From JBBRFH01 sp038224615 (GTDB taxonomy: Bacteria > Planctomycetota > Phycisphaerae > Tepidisphaerales > Tepidisphaeraceae): 13,451 bases of DNA. A model generated the notes under the pieces. That model was not told the origin of the DNA and did not search any database. It saw only the letters and a list, made by a program, of their open reading frames with translations. Location: positions 1 through 13,451 of the forward strand of contig JBBRFH010000074.1 in NCBI GenBank assembly GCA_038224615.1, given 5' to 3'. A program made the translations under genes and the position numbers. Shown in pieces: positions 1-5,802 of the stretch (positions are counted from its first letter, which is position 1; each line of letters opens with the position of its first letter).

Positions 1-414
1 CAGAACCCACCAGCCATCGAACCGCGCCAGCAGCTTCGTGAGCTTCTGGCCGTTCTCGGTGTCGTCGATGCGGGCGTCGCGGCGCGTCTTCTCCAGTCGC
101 TCGATCAGCCATTCCTGCGCCGGCTTCACGGTAGGCGGCGGCGAATCGTGCTGAAGGTGGTCGATCATGACGTCCAGATCGCGCAGCGGCCCGAGGCGAC
201 GGCGCAGCTTTTTCCCGGCGTTCTGCAGGGGCCTCGCCTGCCCGGCATCCATCAGTGGCGACAGGAGATCGAGCCCGGCCTTGAGCCGGCGCGTGGCGAC
301 TCGAGCCTGGTGAATGGCGTGCCCGTCGAACGCCTCCAACGCGGCCGTCGCGTGCTTTTTCACCTGTTCAATCTGCTCGTCAAAGTAGTCAAGCACGTCG
401 GTGTCGTTTTCCAT
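1..414 (-). CDS. CHAD-domain protein, 5' part (cut by window edge)
   Basis: The reverse strand reads from an ATG at 414 without a stop to the window edge, giving the first 138 residues. The protein is rich in charged helices and carries the CHAD-family signature: HQARVATRRLKA at about residues 35-46 and LRRRLGPLRDLDV at about 70-82, with the regularly spaced basic and histidine residues typical of these all-helical domains. CHAD domains are known to bind polyphosphate, and some locate to polyphosphate granules; here that role is inferred from the family only. No N-terminal CYTH (triphosphate tunnel) domain is present, so this is a CHAD-only form at least at its N terminus. A purine-rich GGGAGAGG lies directly before the ATG and supports the start. 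It is divergent from hflX, with an 88-nt gap. The C-terminal half lies outside the window. Confidence 0.85.
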   Translation of the reverse strand, partial: MENDTDVLDYFDEQIEQVKKHATAALEAFDGHAIHQARVATRRLKAGLDLLSPLMDAGQARPLQNAGKKLRRRLGPLRDLDVMIDHLQHDSPPPTVKPAQEWLIERLEKTRRDARIDDTENGQKLTKLLARFDGWWVL

Positions 415-431
415 ACCTCTCCCAACCGTTC

Positions 432-440
432 TGCTATAAT
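432..440 (+). promoter_or_regulatory. Extended -10 promoter for hflX
   Basis: The sequence TGCTATAAT is a perfect consensus extended -10 element (TGn followed by TATAAT). No good -35 hexamer sits 16-18 nt upstream, which fits the extended -10 class. The predicted start would be near 447, leaving a leader of about 55 nt before the TTG start of hflX. It lies in the divergent gap with the CHAD gene. Confidence 0.55.
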
Positions 441-502
441 CGGAGCGTACCCGAATTGAGAACCCAAAGCGTTAAGTAAGAGTGACTTCATTGGAGAATT
501 GA

Positions 503-1843
503 TTGGCTGATCTGAAACGTACGCAGCTCACCGTCCATCAGGAACGGGCCGTGCTGGTGGGAGTGATCCTTCCCGATAGCAGTGCCGATCCGCGCGACCC
601 GCTGGGCGAGCTTGCCTCGCTCGCCAAGACCGCCGGCGCAGCGCCCGTTGCGCAACTGCTGCAGCGACGCCAGCGTCCCGATGCCAGCACCTACATCGGC
701 TCGGGCAAGGTCGTCGAGATCGCACTCCTGGCGATGAAGCACAAGGCGAACGTCGTTCTCTTCGACAACGATCTCTCCCCCGCCCAGATCGGCGCGCTGG
801 AGCGCATCATCAACAAGGAGGCCGGCTCCAAGCCCGAGGTCGGCGGCATCAAGGTGCTGGATCGGTCCGAGCTGATTCTCGACATCTTCGCCACCCGTGC
901 CCAGACCGCCGAAGCCAAGTTGCAGGTCGAACTTGCGCAAATGCAGTACACCTACCCGCGTCTGATGAAGATGTGGGGCCACCTCGACAGTCTGACAGGC
1001 GGCGGCATCGGCACGCGCGGCCCCGGTGAAACGCAGCTCGAAACCGACCGTCGGCTCGTGCGTAACCGTGTCAGCGTGCTGCGCGCCGGCATCGAGCAGA
1101 TTCAGGAACGCAAAGCCCGGCTGGTGCAGGATCGCAATCGGTATCACTTTACCGTCTGCGTCGTCGGCTACACCAACGCCGGCAAGAGCACGCTTTTCAA
1201 CACGTTGACCGCCGCTGGCACCTACGCGGATGACAGGCTGTTCGCCACGCTGGATACCAAGACCCGCGCGTGGAAGCTTGATCGCGGCATCGAGGTGATG
1301 CTGTCGGATACCGTCGGCTTTGTTCGCGACCTGCCGCACAATCTTGTCGCGTCGTTCAAGGCCACCCTCGAGGAGGCGATCCATGCCGACCTCCTGCTGC
1401 ACGTCCTCGACGTCGGCCATCCGCACGCTCAGGTGCAGTTCCAGGCCGTCCACCAGGTGCTCAACGACATCGGGGCCAAGGGCAAGCCCGAGATCCTGCT
1501 GCTGAACAAGATCGACACCGAGGAAGGCCAGCACCAGTCGAGCTTCTGGCGCACGCTGCATCCCGACGCCCTGCCCATCAGCGCCAAGACCGGCCAGGGC
1601 CTCGGCGACCTGCAGCAGCGCGTGCTCGCGGTCGTCCGGGGAAACATGGCCGACGTCACGCTCGAGTGCGACCTCACCAACGGCCGGTTGATCTCGTTCC
1701 TCGAAGCCCACACACAAATCCATGATCGCCGATTTGAAGCCGACAAGGCCTTCTTCGACGTCACGTGCGGCAAACAGATACTGAGCGAACTGGCGCGCAA
1801 CGACCAGGTCATCATCCACCCCGAGCGCCTCGCAACCGCGTAA
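503..1843 (+). CDS. hflX: GTPase HflX
   Basis: This 446-residue protein matches the HflX family, a translational GTPase-like factor known to bind the 50S subunit and split stalled or heat-damaged 70S ribosomes in the cytoplasm. The N-terminal HflX domain is seen at about 17-210, with TYIGSGKV (63-70), the FDNDLSPAQ segment (87-95) and GGIGTRGPGETQLETDRR (167-184). The G domain follows: G1 GYTNAGKST (222-230), G3 DTVG (269-272), G4 NKID (335-338) and G5 SAK (360-362). The start is TTG, chosen because GGAG lies 6 nt upstream at 493-496; no in-frame ATG is close. Compared with E. coli HflX, about ten extra residues lie before KVLDR (near 102-115). It stands alone on the plus strand and converges on accD. 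The family call is secure. Confidence 0.95.
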   Translation: MADLKRTQLTVHQERAVLVGVILPDSSADPRDPLGELASLAKTAGAAPVAQLLQRRQRPDASTYIGSGKVVEIALLAMKHKANVVLFDNDLSPAQIGALERIINKEAGSKPEVGGIKVLDRSELILDIFATRAQTAEAKLQVELAQMQYTYPRLMKMWGHLDSLTGGGIGTRGPGETQLETDRRLVRNRVSVLRAGIEQIQERKARLVQDRNRYHFTVCVVGYTNAGKSTLFNTLTAAGTYADDRLFATLDTKTRAWKLDRGIEVMLSDTVGFVRDLPHNLVASFKATLEEAIHADLLLHVLDVGHPHAQVQFQAVHQVLNDIGAKGKPEILLLNKIDTEEGQHQSSFWRTLHPDALPISAKTGQGLGDLQQRVLAVVRGNMADVTLECDLTNGRLISFLEAHTQIHDRRFEADKAFFDVTCGKQILSELARNDQVIIHPERLATA

Positions 1844-2060
1844 CCACCGGCGCGATCGACCGACTGCCATTTTGGCAAGTGGGTTTGTTTGTTCAAATTT
1901 GATGGGTTCGTTCGATCCGACCCATCGTTCAGTTGACCCATACCCCGCCGCAGCTCGCCGCACGCCCGCGCGACGGTCATCGACCCCGCCGCACGCTGCT
2001 CGGCGATAAATGGGGCTGTGCAGGATGCGCGCAGTGGTGCTCATCTATAGGAACAGGTCT

Positions 2061-2160
2061 GTTGCGCGAAAGCGGAACCCGGCGCGCAACGCGCGCTCGA
2101 ATTTGCCCGGGAATCAGCTCAAGATTTCTTTTTTTGTTTCCGCGAAGCGTTGCGCGCTTC
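2061..2160. repeat. Three-copy GTTGCGCG motif with competing stems
   Basis: GTTGCGCG occurs at 2061-2068 and 2149-2156, and inverted (CGCGCAAC) at 2083-2090. The middle copy can pair with the left copy (8 bp) or, extended to 11 bp, with the right one (2082-2092 with 2147-2157). Local hairpins GCGCGC-AAC-GCGCGC (2082-2096) and GAAGCG-TTGCG-CGCTTC (2144-2160) compete with both. The pairings are seen directly; a regulatory role is inference. Confidence 0.45.
2110..2139 (+). terminator. Candidate intrinsic terminator downstream of hflX
   Basis: On the plus strand GGAATC (2110-2115) can pair with GATTTC (2123-2128), including one G-U pair, around a 7-nt loop. It is followed directly by seven T residues (2129-2135) and then GTTT. 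The stem is short and AT-rich, and the site is about 270 nt after the hflX stop, so strength is doubtful. Confidence 0.35.
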
Positions 2161-2320
2161 CTACCTTGCGAGATTCGACGTGGGTCTGATCCCAGAAGTC
2201 ATTAAAATCATCCGTCGCCAAAGGCTCGGATGTCGGTGTCGCGCGACGCTCGGATCCCGGTCTTTGGAAAACCTCAGACGCGGGCGTCGCAAAAGCATCG
2301 CTGATGGCCTGGCTGCGACA

Positions 2321-3172
2321 TCACTTGACGCAATAGTCGATCAACCGCGCGACTTCACTGCGCAGTTCCTTGCGGTGGACGATGAAGTCCAGGAAGCCCT
2401 TATCGCGAAGAAATTCGCTGCGCTGGAAGCCGTCGGGAAGTTCCTGCTTGATGGTGTTCCAGATCGTGCGCGGGCCGGCGAAGCCGATGAGGGCCTTGGG
2501 TTCGGCGATAATGAAATCGCCGAGCATTGCAAAGCTGGCGGTGACGCCGCCGGTGGTGGGGTCTGCGAGCATTGAAATATAGAGGCAGCCGGCCTCGTCG
2601 AGCTTGGCGAGCGCGGCGCTGGTTTTGGCCATCTGCATGAGGCTGAGCGTGCTTTCCTGCATGCGCGCCCCCCCGGAACAACTGACAATCATCAGGGGGA
2701 GTTTTTCCTTGGCGGCGTACTCGATCGAGCGGGTGAGTTTCTCGCCGACGACACTGCCCATCGAGCCCATCATGAATGTCGGGTCCATCACCGCCAGGAC
2801 CAGCGGCCGGCCTTTGACAAAGCCGCGGCCGGAGACCAACGCGTCCTTGTTGCCGCTCTTGAGCTGCTCGGCCTTGATGCGGTCCGCGTAGGCCTTCTTA
2901 TCGACGAACTTCAGCGGGTCGATCGGCTCGATGTCAGCGAACATCTCCTCGAAGCTCCCCTCATCGCACACCTGCTGCACGCGCGTGCGCGCCGAGACAC
3001 GAAAGTGGTAATTGCAGGACGGGCAGACGTCGAGGTTGTCGGCGACGACCTTCTTGAACAGCATGTCGCCGCAGTCCGGGCAACGCATCCACAGACCGGC
3101 CGGAACGCCTTCGCGCGGGGCGGTGCCCGCAGTCTGTGCGGCGGGCGGGGTCGATGAGGGGGTTTGGCTCAT
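2321..3172 (-). CDS. accD: Acetyl-CoA carboxylase carboxyltransferase subunit beta
   Basis: This 283-residue protein is the beta subunit of the acetyl-CoA carboxylase carboxyltransferase. With AccA it moves the carboxyl group from carboxy-biotin on AccB to acetyl-CoA, making malonyl-CoA for fatty-acid synthesis in the cytoplasm. A four-cysteine zinc ribbon is visible at C31, C34, C50 and C53 (CPDC and CPSC), which separates true AccD from biotin-independent decarboxylase relatives. The crotonase-like fold follows, with SCSGGARMQE (164-173), PTTGGVTAS (205-213) and GFAGPR (230-235). About 27 Pro/Thr/Ala-rich residues precede the zinc ribbon and look disordered. The ATG at 3172 has an AGGA about 8-9 nt upstream. 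No accA is in the window, so the partner lies elsewhere. Length is normal for the family. Confidence 0.95.
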   Translation of the reverse strand: MSQTPSSTPPAAQTAGTAPREGVPAGLWMRCPDCGDMLFKKVVADNLDVCPSCNYHFRVSARTRVQQVCDEGSFEEMFADIEPIDPLKFVDKKAYADRIKAEQLKSGNKDALVSGRGFVKGRPLVLAVMDPTFMMGSMGSVVGEKLTRSIEYAAKEKLPLMIVSCSGGARMQESTLSLMQMAKTSAALAKLDEAGCLYISMLADPTTGGVTASFAMLGDFIIAEPKALIGFAGPRTIWNTIKQELPDGFQRSEFLRDKGFLDFIVHRKELRSEVARLIDYCVK

Positions 3173-3197
3173 TGCGCCGATCCTAGCAGGGAAAGGC

Positions 3198-3283
3198 GGA
3201 ATGATGAATGCTGAATTCTGAATGCTGAATTCTGAAAGAAGGCGCAGACGGACTGCATTTCAGAATTCATCATTTAGAATTCC
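3198..3283. repeat. Tandem and inverted GAATTC-rich intergenic repeat
   Basis: Two exact adjoining copies of a 14-mer, GAATGCTGAATTCT, lie at 3206-3219 and 3220-3233. The right side is inverted relative to the left: GAATTCTGAAA (3227-3237) matches TTTCAGAATTC (3258-3268), and AATGATGAAT (3200-3209) matches ATTCATCATT (3265-3274), with GGAAT/ATTCC (3198-3202/3279-3283) at the outer edges. A 20-nt GC-rich spacer separates the inner arms. The element is much more AT-rich than its surroundings and fills nearly all of the 113-nt gap between the Gfo/Idh stop and the accD start, so it also covers where an accD promoter would be. Confidence 0.7.
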
Positions 3284-3285
3284 GT

Positions 3286-4503
3286 TCAAAGCCCATTCGG
3301 GCCGTCGCCGTGCGAGACCATGTCGTCGGCTTCGCGGATGGCGGCGTGTTTCTGGAGTTCAGCCAGGCCGCAGACGTCTTCACCGCAGGCGATTTCGGGC
3401 TGGCCAATGGGCGACGGATCGGTCGGGCAATCGGTCGGCCGCACCGGCAGGCCGAAGCCGCTGCGCAGGCTCTTGCGGTGAGCGATGATCTGCGCCAAAT
3501 CGCGTTTGGTCCCGATCACCGGCGGCTGGTTGGCGATGGCGTCGTTGAGCATTGCCCAGCTCACTTCGCTGGCGACCGCGCTGTCGCGCGCCGTCGGCAG
3601 CCCGAGATTTTTGCCAGCGATGATCGAGCGGGCGAATACGTCGATCATCACGTCCAGTTTCTTGTCGTTGAACATCGCCGTCTTCTTCATCGTCGAGTGT
3701 ACGCCGTGGCACTCGATGGTGGCGTCCTTGAAGTCGTGGCGCATCCGACAGATGCCGCGCGTGCCGATGATGTCGACGTAGCAGTTGTGCGTCTTCTCCT
3801 TCGCGAGGTGCCCGTAGACAAAGCCCTGCGTGATGTCGAACACCACGCCGTTAGCGAACGTCCCGTGGCACTGCACCCACCACGGTTCTTCGTGGGCCCA
3901 CATGCGAATCCCCTGGGCGTGCCAGGTTTTGTACTCGCTCTTGGCGTACCAGCGGGCAACGTCGACGTAGTGCATGCCGCAGTCATGGAAGGGAGGCCCT
4001 TCGGGCGCGTGCCCTTCGCCGGGCATGTGGCCGGGCGTCATGTGGCAGACGCGGACAATCGCCAGGTCGCCGATCTCACCCTCGGCGATGAACGCCTGCA
4101 TCTCCTTGTGATACCAGGCGTTGCGGTTGAACAAATTCACGCCGACGAGCTTGCCGCTCTTTTCGATCTCGTCGACCAGTTCCCATTCGGTCTTGGAGTC
4201 GGCGGCAATCGGCTTCTCGGCAAGGACGTGCAGGCCAGTCTTGAGGGCCTGGCGGATCTGCGCCGGACGCGCGTCGGCCAGGGTGTACAAACCCACTGCG
4301 TCGAGGGACTTATCGTTGAGAACGTCGTCGCTGTTGCCGGTCACCCGCGCCGTCGGCACGGTGCGGCCGGCAAGGACTCGCGTGGGCTCGTGGACGTCGC
4401 AGATCGAGACAATCTCATATCGCTCGTCCAATTGCAGCACCGAGACGAACCCTCGCCCCATACGGCCGAAGCCAACAACGCCGATCCGGATCTTCTTCTT
4501 CAT
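3286..4503 (-). CDS. Gfo/Idh/MocA-family oxidoreductase
   Basis: This 405-residue protein belongs to the Gfo/Idh/MocA family of NAD(P)-dependent oxidoreductases, which act mostly on sugars, inositols or sugar derivatives. The N terminus starts at once with a Rossmann fold: strand IRIGVVGFGRMGRG with GFGRMG at 11-16. The family motif EKP is at 96-98. The C-terminal alpha/beta domain has the usual catalytic-region pattern, GPPFHDCGMHYVDVARW at about 169-185, with candidate catalytic His173, Asp174, His178 and Asp181. There is no signal peptide, so a cytoplasmic enzyme is likely; the substrate cannot be told. I chose the ATG at 4503 because the fold starts there; a GTG at 4554 would add 17 residues of no recognisable kind. 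The last 50 or so residues are low in conserved character. Neighbours give no specific pathway. Confidence 0.88.
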   Translation of the reverse strand: MKKKIRIGVVGFGRMGRGFVSVLQLDERYEIVSICDVHEPTRVLAGRTVPTARVTGNSDDVLNDKSLDAVGLYTLADARPAQIRQALKTGLHVLAEKPIAADSKTEWELVDEIEKSGKLVGVNLFNRNAWYHKEMQAFIAEGEIGDLAIVRVCHMTPGHMPGEGHAPEGPPFHDCGMHYVDVARWYAKSEYKTWHAQGIRMWAHEEPWWVQCHGTFANGVVFDITQGFVYGHLAKEKTHNCYVDIIGTRGICRMRHDFKDATIECHGVHSTMKKTAMFNDKKLDVMIDVFARSIIAGKNLGLPTARDSAVASEVSWAMLNDAIANQPPVIGTKRDLAQIIAHRKSLRSGFGLPVRPTDCPTDPSPIGQPEIACGEDVCGLAELQKHAAIREADDMVSHGDGPNGL

Positions 4504-4782
4504 AAGGCAGGTCAGGCCCCGAAACGCGCGTGATCCGTCACGCTCGGGGTTCACCTCGCCCGAATCATTTCATCTTGTCGGGGTGTTTTCAAGCGAGATT
4601 CCCCTCGGTCAATCCCTTGATGGGGGTTATCAGACCCGGGCATGGATCACAAATCGTTCGCTACAGGCAGTTTAACGGCCGGGCTCTGCCCGAACGACTG
4701 CAAATACACCACGCCCGAGCCGGTGAGCATACGGTCGCGCGCGTACACCTCTCGGCGCCGCGCCGCGCGTGCCGTAGTCGTT
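4504..4782 (-). other. Gap rpe/Gfo-Idh with two structured hairpins
   Basis: This is 279 nt between the rpe stop and the oxidoreductase start, both on the minus strand. No ORF here looks real. Two hairpins stand out. At 4654-4697, TCGTTCG/CGAACGA and GGCAG/CTGCC stack into a 12-bp bulged stem, which competes with a perfect CGGGC-TCT-GCCCG hairpin at 4680-4692. At 4517-4549, CCCCGA/TCGGGG and GCGTGA/TCACGC make a second 12-bp stem with a 4-nt loop, ending 13 nt before the Gfo/Idh ATG. Neither has a U-tract. Confidence 0.45.
4564..4592 (-). promoter_or_regulatory. Candidate sigma70-type promoter for Gfo/Idh gene
   Basis: Read on the minus strand, TTGAAA (4587-4592) and AATGAT (4564-4569) are separated by 17 nt, with 5/6 and 4/6 matches to the -35 and -10 consensus. 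The start would be near 4557. That makes the GTG at 4554 almost leaderless and leaves about 54 nt, including the 4517-4549 hairpin, before the ATG at 4503. Confidence 0.3.
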
Positions 4783-5475
4783 TCAACTTGCCGCGGAAAT
4801 CCGCGCGTGCATCTGCCGGCTGATGTCGAAGCGATCGGGTGCCGCAAAAAGTGCCGAGCCGACGACGAACCAGTCCACGCCTGCCGCCCGCGCCTGACCG
4901 ATCGTGTCGGGCCCGATTCCGCCGTCGATCTCCAGTTTCTGGTGCCCCTTCAACAGCGGGCGGATCGCGCGGCATTTTTCGAGCTGGTCGGCCATGAACT
5001 TCTGCCCGCCGAAGCCCGGTTCGACGCTCATCACCAGCACCAGGTCCACCGCATGGATCACGGGCAGAATTTCCTTCACCGATGTGCCCGGCTTGAGGCA
5101 GATGCCGACGTGGCAGCCGAGCCGGCGGATCGTCTCGATCGCCTTGAGCGGGTCAGGGCGCACCTCGGGGGCCTCGATGTGGATCGTGAGGTTGTTCGCC
5201 CCGGCGGTCACGAAGCCCGGGGCGTAGCGGACGGGTTCGTCGATCATCAGGTGGACATCGAAATACAGTCGCTCGAACTTAGGCCGCAACCATTGGTAAA
5301 CGGGGGCACCGAAGCTGATGTTGGGCACGAGATGGCCGTCCATGATGTCGATGTGCAGGACGTCGGTGCTCGCGGCGCGCACCACGTCGTCCACGTCCTC
5401 GGCCAGTCGAGAGAAGTCGGCCGACAGGATCGACGGGAGAATCTTCGGGTGCGGATGCTGGATCGCTTGCAACAT
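4783..5475 (-). CDS. rpe: Ribulose-phosphate 3-epimerase
   Basis: This 230-residue TIM-barrel protein interconverts D-ribulose 5-phosphate and D-xylulose 5-phosphate, a cytoplasmic step of the pentose phosphate pathway (and of the Calvin cycle where present). Family motifs are complete: PSILSADFSRL (14-24), HIDIMDG (41-47), DVHLM (73-77), VMSVEPGFGGQKF (148-160), EIDGGI (182-187) and VVGSALF (204-210). The expected metal ligands and acid-base pair are present: His41, Asp43, His75 and Asp184. Length is normal for the family. The ATG at 5475 gives the usual N terminus; no clear Shine-Dalgarno is seen, and a small GC hairpin (5496-5511) lies about 20-35 nt upstream in its leader. Flanked by two structured gaps, it is probably transcribed by itself. 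Confidence 0.95.
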   Translation of the reverse strand: MLQAIQHPHPKILPSILSADFSRLAEDVDDVVRAASTDVLHIDIMDGHLVPNISFGAPVYQWLRPKFERLYFDVHLMIDEPVRYAPGFVTAGANNLTIHIEAPEVRPDPLKAIETIRRLGCHVGICLKPGTSVKEILPVIHAVDLVLVMSVEPGFGGQKFMADQLEKCRAIRPLLKGHQKLEIDGGIGPDTIGQARAAGVDWFVVGSALFAAPDRFDISRQMHARISAAS

Positions 5476-5645
5476 GGCGGCAGTTTAGGCGCAAGCGTGC
5501 CGCGTCGCACGAGCCTTTGGCGATTCACACTATCCCAGCAGCGGTGTCGTGGGCTCGATCACGGGGCGGGAAGCATTCGGTTGCCAGCCCCTCTCCCGCA
5601 AGCACGAGCGACGGTGCAACCGACTTTGCCGATGTCGATGCCGGA

Positions 5646-5750
5646 GATCTTCACGGCGTCATGGCATCGGTGTTCTGGAAATACCTATGAGGAGTCAGAC
5701 CAGGGAGCGTCGAACGCTGCGTGGTCGGGCCGCGCCTTGCCGTGAAGATC
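5646..5750. repeat. 12-bp perfect inverted repeat enclosing two hairpins
   Basis: GATCTTCACGGC (5646-5657) is the exact reverse complement of GCCGTGAAGATC (5739-5750). Within the 81-nt interior, CAT-C-GGTGT (5665-5673) pairs with ATACC-T-ATG (5681-5689), 8 pairs with one mismatch; GACCA (5698-5702) pairs with TGGTC (5722-5726), and AGCGT (5706-5710) with ACGCT (5714-5718), around a CGA loop. The result is a three-way-junction shape. One pair is G-U on the plus strand and C-A on the minus strand, which slightly favours a plus-strand RNA. It could be a structured RNA, a protein-binding or small repeat element, or a relic. Confidence 0.5.
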
Positions 5751-5774
5751 CTTCGGAGTCCCTCAGGATGACAG
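5744..5774. repeat. ATCCTtcg...ctcAGGATGACA palindromic dispersed-type repeat
   Basis: ATCCT (5748-5752) and AGGAT (5765-5769) form the arms of a short hairpin within a GAAGATCCTTCGG...CTCAGGATGACA unit. I recognise this form as a short intergenic repeat recurring in many unrelated bacterial genomes; that is recollection, not a search. It starts inside the right arm of the 5646-5750 inverted repeat and lies about 30-60 nt past the moxR stop. Confidence 0.5.
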
Positions 5775-5802
5775 CCGGGATGCGGTGCGCGCCACATTCA
5801 AA

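Larger units (their letters stand above)
1844..2320. other. Convergent gap hflX/accD with multiple hairpins, no gene
   Basis: This is 477 nt between the stops of hflX and accD. I see no ORF with family resemblance. It holds a short hairpin TGCCA-TTT-TGGCA (1865-1877) followed by an interrupted T-rich run, a 10-bp palindrome TCAAATTTGA (1893-1902), a stem GATGGGT/ACCCATC (1901-1907/1920-1926), three copies of GTTGCGCG in alternating orientation (2061-2156), a T-tract at 2129-2135, and CCAAAG/CTTTGG (2218-2223/2262-2267) enclosing two direct copies of GCTCGGAT. Several of these may end transcription from either side. Confidence 0.5.
5476..5802. other. Structured rpe/moxR gap, no gene
   Basis: This is 327 nt between the moxR stop and the rpe start, both on the minus strand. 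I find no believable ORF. The gap is dense in inverted repeats: CGTGC/GCACG (5496-5511), TCGGTTGC/GCAACCGA (5577-5584/5616-5623), a 12-bp perfect pair (5646-5657/5739-5750) enclosing two hairpins, and a palindromic element at 5744-5774. The rpe promoter should lie here, but I see no good hexamers. Confidence 0.55.

Noticed and set aside
1901..1926. GGGTTCGTTCGATCC resembling a tRNA T-arm
   Set aside because: No acceptor, D or anticodon arms can be drawn around it; it is better read as a simple hairpin.
488..2044. 518-residue open frame on the minus strand
   Set aside because: It is antisense to all of hflX, whose motifs are complete. High GC at third positions leaves long stop-free antisense frames; the translation shows no family motif.
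1933..2205. 90-residue plus-strand open frame in the hflX/accD gap
   Set aside because: No ribosome site, arginine-rich low-complexity composition, and it runs through the hairpins and T-tract.
3310..4533. 407-residue open frame on the plus strand
   Set aside because: Antisense to the Gfo/Idh gene, whose Rossmann and EKP motifs are intact; rich in His/Asp/Val as expected of a shadow frame.
4783..4800. Terminator directly after rpe
   Set aside because: The sequence after the stop is GC-rich with small palindromes, but I found no stem followed by a T-run on the minus strand.
4642..5745. 367-residue open frame on the plus strand
   Set aside because: Antisense to rpe, which has all catalytic residues; no recognisable domain.
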